From Alistipes onderdonkii (lineage in GTDB: Bacteria > Bacteroidota > Bacteroidia > Bacteroidales > Rikenellaceae): 64,000 nt of DNA. Below are positions 42,659 to 49,946 of this stretch, piece after piece. The stretch lies in assembly GCF_025145285.1 (NCBI RefSeq), contig NZ_CP102251.1:2914001-2978000 (forward strand), given 5' to 3'. The notes below the pieces were generated by a model. That model was given only the letters and a program-made list of their open reading frames with translations. It was not told the DNA's origin and ran no database searches. The number at the start of each line of letters is the position of its first letter. Positions within the stretch are counted from its first letter, which is position 1. A program made the position numbers and the translations under genes.

Positions 42659-43750
42659 TTATTTCTTTGCCTTGGGGCCGATGTTGAACAGCTTCTGGAT
42701 GTCCACCGAGAGCTTCACGACCTGCTGTGTGCCCATGCCCGTGCCGTCGTAGTGGAACACCATGCCCGCCTCGACGGCCAGCGTGCCCTTGAAGAATCGG
42801 CGGTCGTAGCCGACCCACGTGCGGTTATAGACATTTTTTGTCGTCGCGTAGAAAGGCTCGCCGGCATAAAGCCCGTCCTGTCCGTAGGTGACGGGGATGT
42901 CTTCGCCGACCGCGATGTTGCGCAGGGGTTGCAGGTTTTCGCCCAGATAGAGGTTGTTCTCAAGTTTCACGCCCCACTTGGTCAGCACGAAGTCGATCTG
43001 TGCACCGCACGGTTTTTTCCAGTTGTGGTCTACGCTGCGGCCGCGCTGCGGGGCGAAGAGGAACCCGGCCTTGATGTCGAAGTCGAAGTAGGCGTTGAAT
43101 CCCCAGCCCGCATAGGGGTTTACCAGCAGGTTGTCCGTGACGTTCTCGTTGAGCTTCGAACCTGCGAAATGGAACATCGAGAAGGCATAACCGAAGTAGA
43201 AGCCCCGCTCGAGCGTATAGCGTCCCGCCGAGATGATGCGGAACATTTCGCGCGACTGCTCGGAATACATGCCTTCCCAGTCGATCGCCATTTCTACATA
43301 GGTATTCTCGCGCTCGGTGGATTTATAATGCCCGAGGAAACCCGAAAGGCGGTTGTGGTAGAACGCCGTCGAGTCGCTGAAGAACGCCCTCGAATAGTCG
43401 CCCAGCAGCTCCTTGCGGTCGAAGATACCGGCGTTGGCCTGTACGTTCTTGCTGTTGAACTGGTAGTATACGATAGGGCGGGCCTTGGTCAGGAACCGGG
43501 TGTCGTTGCCGAAGTCCTGCAACAGGTCGACACCGACCACCAGGCGGTTTTTCTCCATCCATTCCACGCCGATGCGGGGCGTGAGGCGGGCGCTGAAGAG
43601 CGTCTGCGATTCGTTGAAATCGTTGTTGGCGTATTCCCGGTTGTCGAAGCGGGTCGCGAAGTCGGCGCCGACGATCAGATTCTGTGCGCTGAGGCTTCCT
43701 CCCGCGACAAAGGCGGCGAACGACAGCATCAAGACTTTTTTGAGTGACAT
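42659..43750 (-). CDS. Outer-membrane porin-like protein
   Basis: Secreted protein of 363 residues from the start at 43750, which gives a signal peptide ending at GGSLSAQ. The rest is beta-rich with alternating aromatic and polar residues (IVYYQFNSKNVQANAG, TYVEMAIDWEGMY, GFNAYFDFDIKAGFLF) and looks like a 14- to 18-strand barrel. Not assigned to a named family. The C-terminus ends in KLFNIGPKAKK, without the usual final aromatic residue, which is unusual. It is upstream of glnS on the same strand and divergent from the RNA methyltransferase gene. Confidence 0.75.
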   Translation of the reverse strand: MSLKKVLMLSFAAFVAGGSLSAQNLIVGADFATRFDNREYANNDFNESQTLFSARLTPRIGVEWMEKNRLVVGVDLLQDFGNDTRFLTKARPIVYYQFNSKNVQANAGIFDRKELLGDYSRAFFSDSTAFYHNRLSGFLGHYKSTERENTYVEMAIDWEGMYSEQSREMFRIISAGRYTLERGFYFGYAFSMFHFAGSKLNENVTDNLLVNPYAGWGFNAYFDFDIKAGFLFAPQRGRSVDHNWKKPCGAQIDFVLTKWGVKLENNLYLGENLQPLRNIAVGEDIPVTYGQDGLYAGEPFYATTKNVYNRTWVGYDRRFFKGTLAVEAGMVFHYDGTGMGTQQVVKLSVDIQKLFNIGPKAKK

Positions 43751-43837
43751 AATTCTTTTGAATTGAGACCCCAAAAATAGGTAAAATATTTATTATTTGA
43801 CTACTTTTGACCCCGAAATCACTCATTTGCATACGTT

Positions 43838-44374
43838 ATGCGTAAAATCACCAACGAAGAGCTGAACCGGCCCTCGGCCGGGGAGTTCGCCGCGATGGAG
43901 AAAATGCCCGTCGCGGTGGTGCTCGACAACGTCCGTTCGTTGCAGAACGTAGGGGCTTTCTTCCGCACGGGGGATGCTTTCGCCGTGGAACGCATCGCCC
44001 TCTGCGGCATCACCGCGACGCCGCCCAACCGCGACATCCACAAGACGGCGCTCGGCGCCGAACTGACCGTGCCGTGGACTTATCACAAGACGACGGAGGA
44101 GTGCATCGCCCGCCTGCGCGCCGAAGGCTACCGGGTCTATGCCGTCGAGCAGGTCGAAGGCGCCGTGATGCTCGGCGACTTCCGGGCGGAGCCGGGCGCG
44201 AAATATGCGCTCGTGTTCGGCAACGAGGTGATGGGCGTAGGGCAGCAGGCCGTGGACATGTGCCACGGCGCGATCGAGATACCTCAGGCCGGGACGAAGC
44301 ATTCGATCAACGTTTCGGTCTCAGGCGGTGTCGTTTTATGGGATTTTTTTTGCCAAATCCGGCCAAAGCGTTAA
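43838..44374 (+). CDS. TrmH/SpoU-family RNA methyltransferase
   Basis: SPOUT-fold, SAM-dependent 2'-O-ribose methyltransferase for tRNA or rRNA, 178 residues. Motif 1 (VVLDNVRSLQNVGAFFRTGDAF), motif 2 (LVFGNEVMGV) and motif 3 (IPQAGTKHSINVSVSGGVVLWDF) are all visible in parts and form the knotted SAM site. The N-terminal substrate-recognition extension of larger TrmH proteins is absent, so the exact target cannot be assigned. A possible -7 box TACTTTTG lies 29 bp upstream. Its 3' end overlaps the promoter for the panB leader. Confidence 0.93.
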   Translation: MRKITNEELNRPSAGEFAAMEKMPVAVVLDNVRSLQNVGAFFRTGDAFAVERIALCGITATPPNRDIHKTALGAELTVPWTYHKTTEECIARLRAEGYRVYAVEQVEGAVMLGDFRAEPGAKYALVFGNEVMGVGQQAVDMCHGAIEIPQAGTKHSINVSVSGGVVLWDFFCQIRPKR

Positions 44375-44379
44375 CTTTG
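44349..44379 (+). promoter_or_regulatory. Promoter of the panB leader
   Basis: TTTG at 44349-44352, 19-nt spacer, TAACTTTG at 44372-44379, a full consensus match inside the end of the RNA methyltransferase gene. It predicts a leader of about 235 nt before panB. Confidence 0.65.
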
Positions 44380-44385
44380 CCGCGC

Positions 44386-44620
44386 TGAACCGCGGTTTAG
44401 CTGCGCCCCGGCAAAGCAGATGAATTTGGCTTTGCACCCGGCTTGCGCTATCACCCCGGTTTACAGGTGTTGATAAGTCTCCCTTTTCAAAGGGAGGTTT
44501 GGAGGGATTGTCGATATGGAATCGGCGTTTTTACGCCGTAATACGAATCCGATGGATTCCATACCGGAACCTTGCGAACAAATGAAATGTTGAATAAATC
44601 CATTGGGTTCGTAGTAAACT
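44386..44620 (+). promoter_or_regulatory. Structured leader upstream of panB (element copy 1)
   Basis: The predicted panB leader contains an 8-bp GC palindrome near 44384-44399 and, from 44477, three stems: CTCCCTTT/AAAGGGAG (44479-44496), CGGCGT-TTTT-ACGCCG (44523-44538), and a 15-bp stem 44543-44557/44598-44612 in which the only two non-Watson-Crick pairs are G-U. The last stem ends 8 nt before the ATG. A related element lies before guaA. No known riboswitch class was recognised. Confidence 0.6.
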
Positions 44621-45436
44621 ATGTCTGTAGAAAGTACTGTCAGGGCTGTGACCACCTACCGTCTGACGGAGATGAAACAGCGCGGCGAGAAGATCGCCAT
44701 GCTGACTTCGTACGATTATTCGATGGCCAGAATCGTCGACGCCGCGGGTATCGACGTGATCCTCGTGGGCGACTCGGCGGCCAACGTGATGGCCGGTTAC
44801 GAAACCACGCTTCCCATTACCCTCGATATGATGATTTACCATGCGCGTTCGGTCGTGCGTGCCGTCAGCCGTGCGCTGGTCGTCGTCGACCTGCCGTTCG
44901 GAACCTACCAGGGCAATTCGAAGGTGGCGCTCGACTCGGCCATCCGCATCATGAAGGAGACCGAGGCCGATGCCGTGAAGATCGAGGGCGGCGAAGAGAT
45001 CCTCGAATCGGTCAACCGCATCCTTTCGGCCGGAATCCCCGTCATGGGGCACCTGGGGCTGACGCCGCAGTCGATCCATAAATTCGGGACGTACAGCGTG
45101 CGTGCCAAGGAGGAGGCCGAGGCAGCGAAACTCGTCCGCGACGCCCACCTGCTGAGCGATGCGGGGTGCTTCGGCATCGTGCTCGAAAAGATTCCCGCGG
45201 CGCTGGCCGCCCGCGTCACCTCCGAAATCTCCGCGCCGACCATCGGTATCGGGGCCGGTAACGGCTGCGACGGGCAGGTGTTGGTGATCCACGACATGCT
45301 GGGCATCAACAAGGGTTTCTCGCCGCGCTTCCTGCGCCGCTATGCCGACCTGTATACTGTCATGTCGGACGCCGTGTCGCAGTATATCGCGGACGTGAAG
45401 TCATGCGATTTCCCCAACGGGCAGGAGCAGTACTGA
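44621..45436 (+). CDS. panB: 3-methyl-2-oxobutanoate hydroxymethyltransferase
   Basis: First enzyme of pantothenate (vitamin B5, CoA) synthesis. It adds a hydroxymethyl group from methylene-tetrahydrofolate to 2-oxoisovalerate. It has 271 residues, normal length. The metal-binding and active-site blocks are visible: ILVGDSAANVMAGY, MIYHARSVVR, DLPFGTYQ, KIEGGEE, PVMGHLGLTPQSI and TIGIGAGNGCDGQVLV. The start is fixed by the family beginning and by the structured leader just before it. Ends 40 bp before a terminator. No other pan gene is nearby. Confidence 0.97.
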   Translation: MSVESTVRAVTTYRLTEMKQRGEKIAMLTSYDYSMARIVDAAGIDVILVGDSAANVMAGYETTLPITLDMMIYHARSVVRAVSRALVVVDLPFGTYQGNSKVALDSAIRIMKETEADAVKIEGGEEILESVNRILSAGIPVMGHLGLTPQSIHKFGTYSVRAKEEAEAAKLVRDAHLLSDAGCFGIVLEKIPAALAARVTSEISAPTIGIGAGNGCDGQVLVIHDMLGINKGFSPRFLRRYADLYTVMSDAVSQYIADVKSCDFPNGQEQY

Positions 45437-45476
45437 CCCCGCCGGGTGCGCAGGCCGCCGTGACGGAATAATTTCG

Positions 45477-45504
45477 ATCCCCGACCCTGAGGCCGGGGAT
45501 TTTT
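45477..45504 (+). terminator. Terminator of panB
   Basis: ATCCCCG and CGGGGAT pair around a 10-base loop and are followed by TTTT. Confidence 0.85.
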
Positions 45505-45787
45505 CCTGTCCGGGAATTGGTCGGCGGGAGGATGCCCCCGATTGCTGTCCGGGGATTCCGGGCGCGGGGCGTCCCCTCCGGCTTGTACGGGACTGCGCGG
45601 GCGGCTTCCCGGCCCGGAGCGCCGGGGGCTGTCCCGGACGCAGGCGTGTGTATTTACCTGTCGCGGGGCCGGCCGGGCGTTGTCCCGGGGGCTCCGGATT
45701 TCGCCCGCACCCGGCGGCTTTGATAAATTGTTGATAAAAAAAATCGTCGCGTTGCCCCGGATATTAGGCCGTTTCGAAAATTATCAC

Positions 45788-45795
45788 TACATTTG
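45788..45795 (+). promoter_or_regulatory. -7 promoter element of guaB
   Basis: TACATTTG matches TAnnTTTG, 25 bp before the start codon in an AT-rich tract. The -33 box is unclear. Confidence 0.45.
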
Positions 45796-45820
45796 CGAGC
45801 AACAAAAATCCACGTTCATT

Positions 45821-47299
45821 ATGTCTTTTATCAATGAAAGGGTTCAGCCCGAAGGACTTACGTTCGACGATGTGCTGCTTATACCCGCCTATTCGGAAGT
45901 GTTGCCGCGAGAGGTCAGTGTCCAGACCCGTTTCTCGCGAAATATCAAACTCAACATCCCCATTGTGTCCGCTGCCATGGACACCGTTACCGAAGCGCCG
46001 ATGGCTATTGCGCTGGCTCGTGAAGGCGGGATCGGCGTGATCCACAAGAACATGTCCATCGCCGAGCAGGCCGCCCACGTGCGCCGGGTGAAGCGGGCCG
46101 AGAACGGCATGATTTACGACCCGGTGACCATCTCGAAAGACCATACGGTCGGCGATGCGCTCAACCTGATGAAAGAGAACAAGATCGGGGGTATTCCGGT
46201 CGTGGACGCGGATCGGAAGCTGATCGGTATCGTCACCAACCGCGACCTGCGGTTCCAGCGCGACATGTCGCGCCGTATCGAGGGGGTGATGACCCCCGGC
46301 GACCGCCTCATCACCACGCATAGCTCCGAATTGTCCAACGCCTCGGAGGTGCTGCTCAACTGCAAGATCGAAAAGCTCCCCGTGGTCGACGACGAAGGCC
46401 ATCTGGTGGGGCTTATTACTTATAAGGATATCACGAAGGTGCAGGATCATCCCAACGCCTGCAAGGATTCCAAAGGCCGTCTGCGCGTCGCGGCCGGCGT
46501 GGGCATCACGCCCGATGCGCTGGATCGTGTGAAGGCGCTCGTCGAGGAGGATGTGGATGCCGTGGTGCTCGACTCCGCGCACGGGCATTCGATGAATATC
46601 GTCAATAAGCTCAAGGAGATCAAGGCCGCCTATCCGTCGCTCGACGTGGTGGTCGGAAATATCGCCACGGCAGGGGCCGCACGGTTCCTGATCGAGAACG
46701 GCGCCGACGGCATCAAGGTCGGCATCGGCCCCGGCTCGATCTGCACCACCCGCGTGATCGCGGGCGTGGGCGTTCCCCAGTTGTCGGCCATCTATGCCGC
46801 GGCGTCGGCCGCCAAAGATACGGGCGTTCCGGTTATCGCCGACGGCGGCCTGCGTTATTCGGGCGACATCGTCAAGGCGCTGGCTGCGGGCGGCGACTGC
46901 GTGATGATCGGCTCGATGTTCGCCGGCACGGAGGAGTCTCCCGGCGAGACGATCATCTACAACGGCCGTAAGTTCAAGACCTACCGCGGCATGGGCTCGA
47001 TCGACGCCATGAAGGCGGGTTCCGCCGACCGCTATTTCCAGAAGGGCTGCGAGGGCAATATCAATAAGCTCGTTCCCGAAGGGATCGTGGCGCGCGTACC
47101 CTTCAAGGGCACGTTGAGCGAGGCTGTCTTCCAGCTTATCGGCGGCATCCGTTCGGGCATGGGTTATTGCGGTGCCAGGGATATCGCGGCTTTGCAGCGT
47201 GCGCAGTTCATCCGCATCACCTCGAACGGCGTTACGGAGAACCACCCGCACGACGTGACTATCACGAGTGAAACGCCCAATTATTCCCGCGGTGAATAG
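45821..47299 (+). CDS. guaB: IMP dehydrogenase
   Basis: Oxidises IMP to XMP with NAD+, the branch-point step to GMP. It has 492 residues from the start at 45821, where MSFINERVQPEGLTFDDVLL (read in parts) matches the family N-terminus. Two CBS domains (about residues 95-210) are inserted in the barrel. The catalytic Cys308 is in GPGSICTTR, and the flap with the GMGS and RGMGSIDAM segments follows. guaA, the next enzyme of the pathway, lies 500 bp downstream on the same strand. Confidence 0.97.
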   Translation: MSFINERVQPEGLTFDDVLLIPAYSEVLPREVSVQTRFSRNIKLNIPIVSAAMDTVTEAPMAIALAREGGIGVIHKNMSIAEQAAHVRRVKRAENGMIYDPVTISKDHTVGDALNLMKENKIGGIPVVDADRKLIGIVTNRDLRFQRDMSRRIEGVMTPGDRLITTHSSELSNASEVLLNCKIEKLPVVDDEGHLVGLITYKDITKVQDHPNACKDSKGRLRVAAGVGITPDALDRVKALVEEDVDAVVLDSAHGHSMNIVNKLKEIKAAYPSLDVVVGNIATAGAARFLIENGADGIKVGIGPGSICTTRVIAGVGVPQLSAIYAAASAAKDTGVPVIADGGLRYSGDIVKALAAGGDCVMIGSMFAGTEESPGETIIYNGRKFKTYRGMGSIDAMKAGSADRYFQKGCEGNINKLVPEGIVARVPFKGTLSEAVFQLIGGIRSGMGYCGARDIAALQRAQFIRITSNGVTENHPHDVTITSETPNYSRGE

Positions 47300-47636
47300 T
47301 TCCGATCCCGGGATCGCGGCCTGCGGGCTTTTTTGCGGTTCATGCCGGAAATTCCGGAAAGGGAGTTGTCCGGGGTGCCGCGATAACGAAAAGGCCGCGT
47401 GGTGCAAGGTTCGTTCCTGCTGCCGGGAGAACGGCTGGCAGAGTTGCGCCGAATGCACGCTGGTGCCGCTGGATACCTGCGGAAAGTTCAATAATTTCAT
47501 CGCCGGGATTTTTCAGGTCGTTTTTCGCTCAGACCGCCGAGGTTGCATAGAACGCATCCGCGAAGTCGGGAGCGAGGCTTTCGCCGCGGAGATGCGCCTT
47601 GCGGGAAGCTACAACCGTCCGGTAAAAAGAAAATAA
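47268..47636 (+). CDS. Cys-rich DUF3795-type small protein
   Basis: A 122-residue protein with the DUF3795 pattern: CGLFCGSCRKF, GSCPGC, then WCKVRSCCRENGWQSCAEC, giving some eleven Cys in the first half that could bind zinc or an iron-sulfur cluster. Function unknown. The ATG start overlaps the end of guaB by 32 bp. A GTG at 47292 in the same frame would give an 8-bp overlap and fits the domain start equally well. It separates guaB from guaA, and is probably co-transcribed with them. Confidence 0.72.
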   Translation: MKRPIIPAVNSSDPGIAACGLFCGSCRKFRKGSCPGCRDNEKAAWCKVRSCCRENGWQSCAECTLVPLDTCGKFNNFIAGIFQVVFRSDRRGCIERIREVGSEAFAAEMRLAGSYNRPVKRK

Positions 47637-47648
47637 TAAGGATTCGGG

Positions 47649-47791
47649 GTCTTCCTTGCCAAAGGGAGATTCAGAGGGATATTAAGCCTGGAACCGGCGT
47701 CGGAGACGCCGTAGAGTGAGTCCGGCGAGTTTCATGGCTTGTAAACCTTCCGAAATTGATGAACCCAGATTCGTCGGACTTACGTTATATT
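47649..47791 (+). promoter_or_regulatory. Structured element upstream of guaA (copy 2)
   Basis: Related in order and sequence to the element before panB. It has CTTCCTT pairing with AAGGGAG (47651-47668, one G-U), CGGCGTC-GGA-GACGCCG (47695-47711), and a 13-bp stem 47719-47731/47768-47780 with three G-U pairs and no mismatch. The last stem ends 11 nt before the guaA ATG. It occupies most of the space between the DUF3795 gene and guaA. Confidence 0.6.
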
Positions 47792-49318
47792 ATGGAAAAA
47801 ATCCTGATTCTCGACTTCGGGTCGCAGTATACGCAGCTCATCGCGCGGCGCGTACGCGAACTGAATGTCTATTGCGAGATCCACCCCTTCAACAAGATTC
47901 CGGTGCCGGATGCTTCGGTGCGGGGCGTGATCCTCTCGGGCAGTCCCTTCTCCGTGAGGGACGAGCATGCCCCTGCCCCCGACCTTTCGGCCATCAAGGG
48001 CAAACTGCCCCTGCTGGGGGTCTGCTACGGCGCACAGTTCCTCGCATCGGCCTTCGGCGGCGAGGTGCAGCCTGCGCCCAGCCGCGAGTACGGCCGTGCG
48101 ATGCTTACGGTGGGCGATGCCGGTGACCCGCTGATGCGCGGCCTGCCTGCGACCACGCAGGTGTGGATGTCGCACGGCGATACGATCACGTCCGTGCCGG
48201 CTGACTACAAGGTCGTGGCCAGCACCGAGGAGGTGCGCGTGGCTGCGTTCCGCATCGAGGGTGAGCAGACCTGGGGCATCCAGTTCCACCCCGAGGTTTA
48301 CCATTCGACCGACGGCACGCACCTGCTGAAGAATTTCGTCGTGGGTATCTGCGGCTGCAGGCAGGAGTGGACCTCGGAGAGTTTCGTAGAGGCCACCGTG
48401 CGCGAGTTGCAGGAGAAACTGGGCGACGACAAGGTCGTGCTCGGACTTTCGGGCGGCGTCGACTCGTCGGTGGCCGCCGTGCTGCTGCACAGGGCCATCG
48501 GCAAGAACCTCTACTGCATCTTCGTGGATTCGGGCCTGCTGCGCAAGAACGAATTCGAGGACGTGCTCGAGTCGTATAAGAACATGGGCTTGAACGTCAA
48601 GGGCGTGAAGGCCGGCGACAAGTTCCTGGGTGACCTGGTCGGCGTGAGCGATCCCGAGACCAAGCGCAAGATCATCGGCCGCGATTTCGTCGAGGTATTC
48701 AACGACGAGGCGATCCGGATCGAGGACGTGCGCTGGCTGGCGCAGGGGACGATCTATCCCGACGTGATCGAGTCGGTGTCGGTCAACGGCCCCTCGGCGA
48801 CGATCAAGTCGCACCACAACGTCGGCGGGCTGCCCGAGAAGATGCACCTCGGGATCGTCGAACCGCTGCGCCTGCTCTTCAAGGACGAGGTGCGCCGCGT
48901 AGGCCGTTCTCTCGGGATCTCCGAGCAGCTGATCGGGCGCCATCCCTTCCCGGGGCCCGGCCTTGCGATCCGCGTCCTGGGCGACATCACGCCCGAAAAG
49001 GTCGGAATCCTGCAGGACGTGGACAAAATCTACATCGACGCCCTGCGCGATGCCGGGCTTTACGACAAGGTGTGGCAGGCGGGGGCTATCCTGCTCCCCG
49101 TGAAGAGCGTCGGCGTGATGGGCGACGAGCGAACCTACGAGAGCTGCGTCGCACTGCGTGCCGTGACCTCGACCGACGGCATGACCGCCGACTGGGTGCA
49201 CCTGCCCTACGAGTTCCTTGCCAATGTGTCGAACGACATCATCAATAAAGTCAAAGGGGTCAACCGCGTCGTCTACGACATCTCCTCGAAACCGCCCGCA
49301 ACGATCGAGTGGGAATAG
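47792..49318 (+). CDS. guaA: GMP synthase (glutamine-hydrolysing)
   Basis: Converts XMP to GMP with ATP and ammonia from glutamine. It has 508 residues from the start at 47792. The N-terminal class I amidotransferase has catalytic Cys78 in GVCYGAQ and the His-Glu pair in QFHPEVYHS. The PP-loop LGLSGGVDSSVAA near residue 219 binds ATP, and the C-terminal dimerisation domain ends in the family's ISSKPPATIEWE. A longer reading in frame begins inside the structured upstream element and is rejected, since the family starts with MEKILILDFGSQ. Confidence 0.97.
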   Translation: MEKILILDFGSQYTQLIARRVRELNVYCEIHPFNKIPVPDASVRGVILSGSPFSVRDEHAPAPDLSAIKGKLPLLGVCYGAQFLASAFGGEVQPAPSREYGRAMLTVGDAGDPLMRGLPATTQVWMSHGDTITSVPADYKVVASTEEVRVAAFRIEGEQTWGIQFHPEVYHSTDGTHLLKNFVVGICGCRQEWTSESFVEATVRELQEKLGDDKVVLGLSGGVDSSVAAVLLHRAIGKNLYCIFVDSGLLRKNEFEDVLESYKNMGLNVKGVKAGDKFLGDLVGVSDPETKRKIIGRDFVEVFNDEAIRIEDVRWLAQGTIYPDVIESVSVNGPSATIKSHHNVGGLPEKMHLGIVEPLRLLFKDEVRRVGRSLGISEQLIGRHPFPGPGLAIRVLGDITPEKVGILQDVDKIYIDALRDAGLYDKVWQAGAILLPVKSVGVMGDERTYESCVALRAVTSTDGMTADWVHLPYEFLANVSNDIINKVKGVNRVVYDISSKPPATIEWE

Positions 49319-49397
49319 GGCGTGATCCCTGCGCGGCCGCTGTGTGGGATCGGCCGCTGTCGTATTGCAATCGTTGCCGAACCCGTTATTCGGCATG

Positions 49398-49435
49398 GCC
49401 TGCCCGGACGTTTACAGTCCGGGCAGGCTGCTTTT
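49398..49435 (+). terminator. Terminator of guaA
   Basis: GCCTGCCCGGAC and GTCCGGGCAGGC pair perfectly (12 bp) around a short loop, followed by TGCTTTT. Confidence 0.85.
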
Positions 49436-49826
49436 GTGGCTGGGTGGTGTGGTCGAGCGGCTTTGCCGGCTGCTGCAACGTGCGTGTAATGCCATATTCC
49501 CGGGATTGTAACGGGACTGTCGCAACGATGAAATAGCCGCAGGGTAATTTTGCAGCATCGGAAACGATGTCGGTTTATGACTCCTGCCGATGCAATCCGC
49601 CAACCAGCCTTGAAACTTCGCCCGTCCCGGTTTCCGGGGCGGAATTTTTTTTGCCTGGCCGAAGGTGTGCCGGGGGGGGGTACCGGTTCCGGACGGAAGC
49701 CTCCGCCGATGCCTTGATTTGGGTGCTGGCGAGGCTGTATGCCGCACGGGTTGTCCTTTCCGAGGCAGCATGGAACGTTTTTTTGCTATGTAACGGAACC
49801 TTAACAGTAAATATATGCCGAAATCC

Positions 49827-49857
49827 TTTTGTATTTTTGAAATAAAAGTTATCTTTG
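49827..49857 (+). promoter_or_regulatory. Promoter of the surface nucleic-acid locus
   Basis: TTTTG at 49827-49831, 18-nt spacer, TATCTTTG at 49850-49857. Leader about 83 nt to the ATG at 49947. A second -7 box at 49896-49903 may be an alternative start. Confidence 0.6.
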
Positions 49858-49946
49858 TAATAGTTTCCCCTTTAAAAAACGGAAGAATCGTAAGTTATTT
49901 TTGCAAACGGATATTAGTTTATAATCACCTAATTAAAACTATTTTT

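Larger units (their letters stand above)
45437..45820. other. Gene-free region between panB and guaB
   Basis: No supportable gene. It has the panB terminator at its left end, a GC-rich 200-bp middle with nothing recognised, and an AT-rich guaB promoter region from about 45720. The in-frame extension of guaB through this region is not like IMP dehydrogenase and is not coding by composition. Confidence 0.65.
49319..49946. other. Gene-free region upstream of the nucleic-acid locus
   Basis: No supportable gene. It contains the guaA terminator at 49398-49435, a run of nine G at 49672-49680, and from about 49780 an AT-rich promoter region with two -7-type boxes (TATCTTTG at 49850, TATTTTTG at 49896). 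49440-49780 shows nothing else. Confidence 0.65.

Noticed and set aside
45542..45820. N-terminal extension of guaB
   Set aside because: The extra 93 residues are Gly/Arg/Pro-rich and unlike IMP dehydrogenase, and the -7 box at 45788 lies inside them.
47756..47791. Twelve-residue extension of GuaA
   Set aside because: It lies in the distal stem of the structured element; GMP synthases start at MEKILILDFGSQ.
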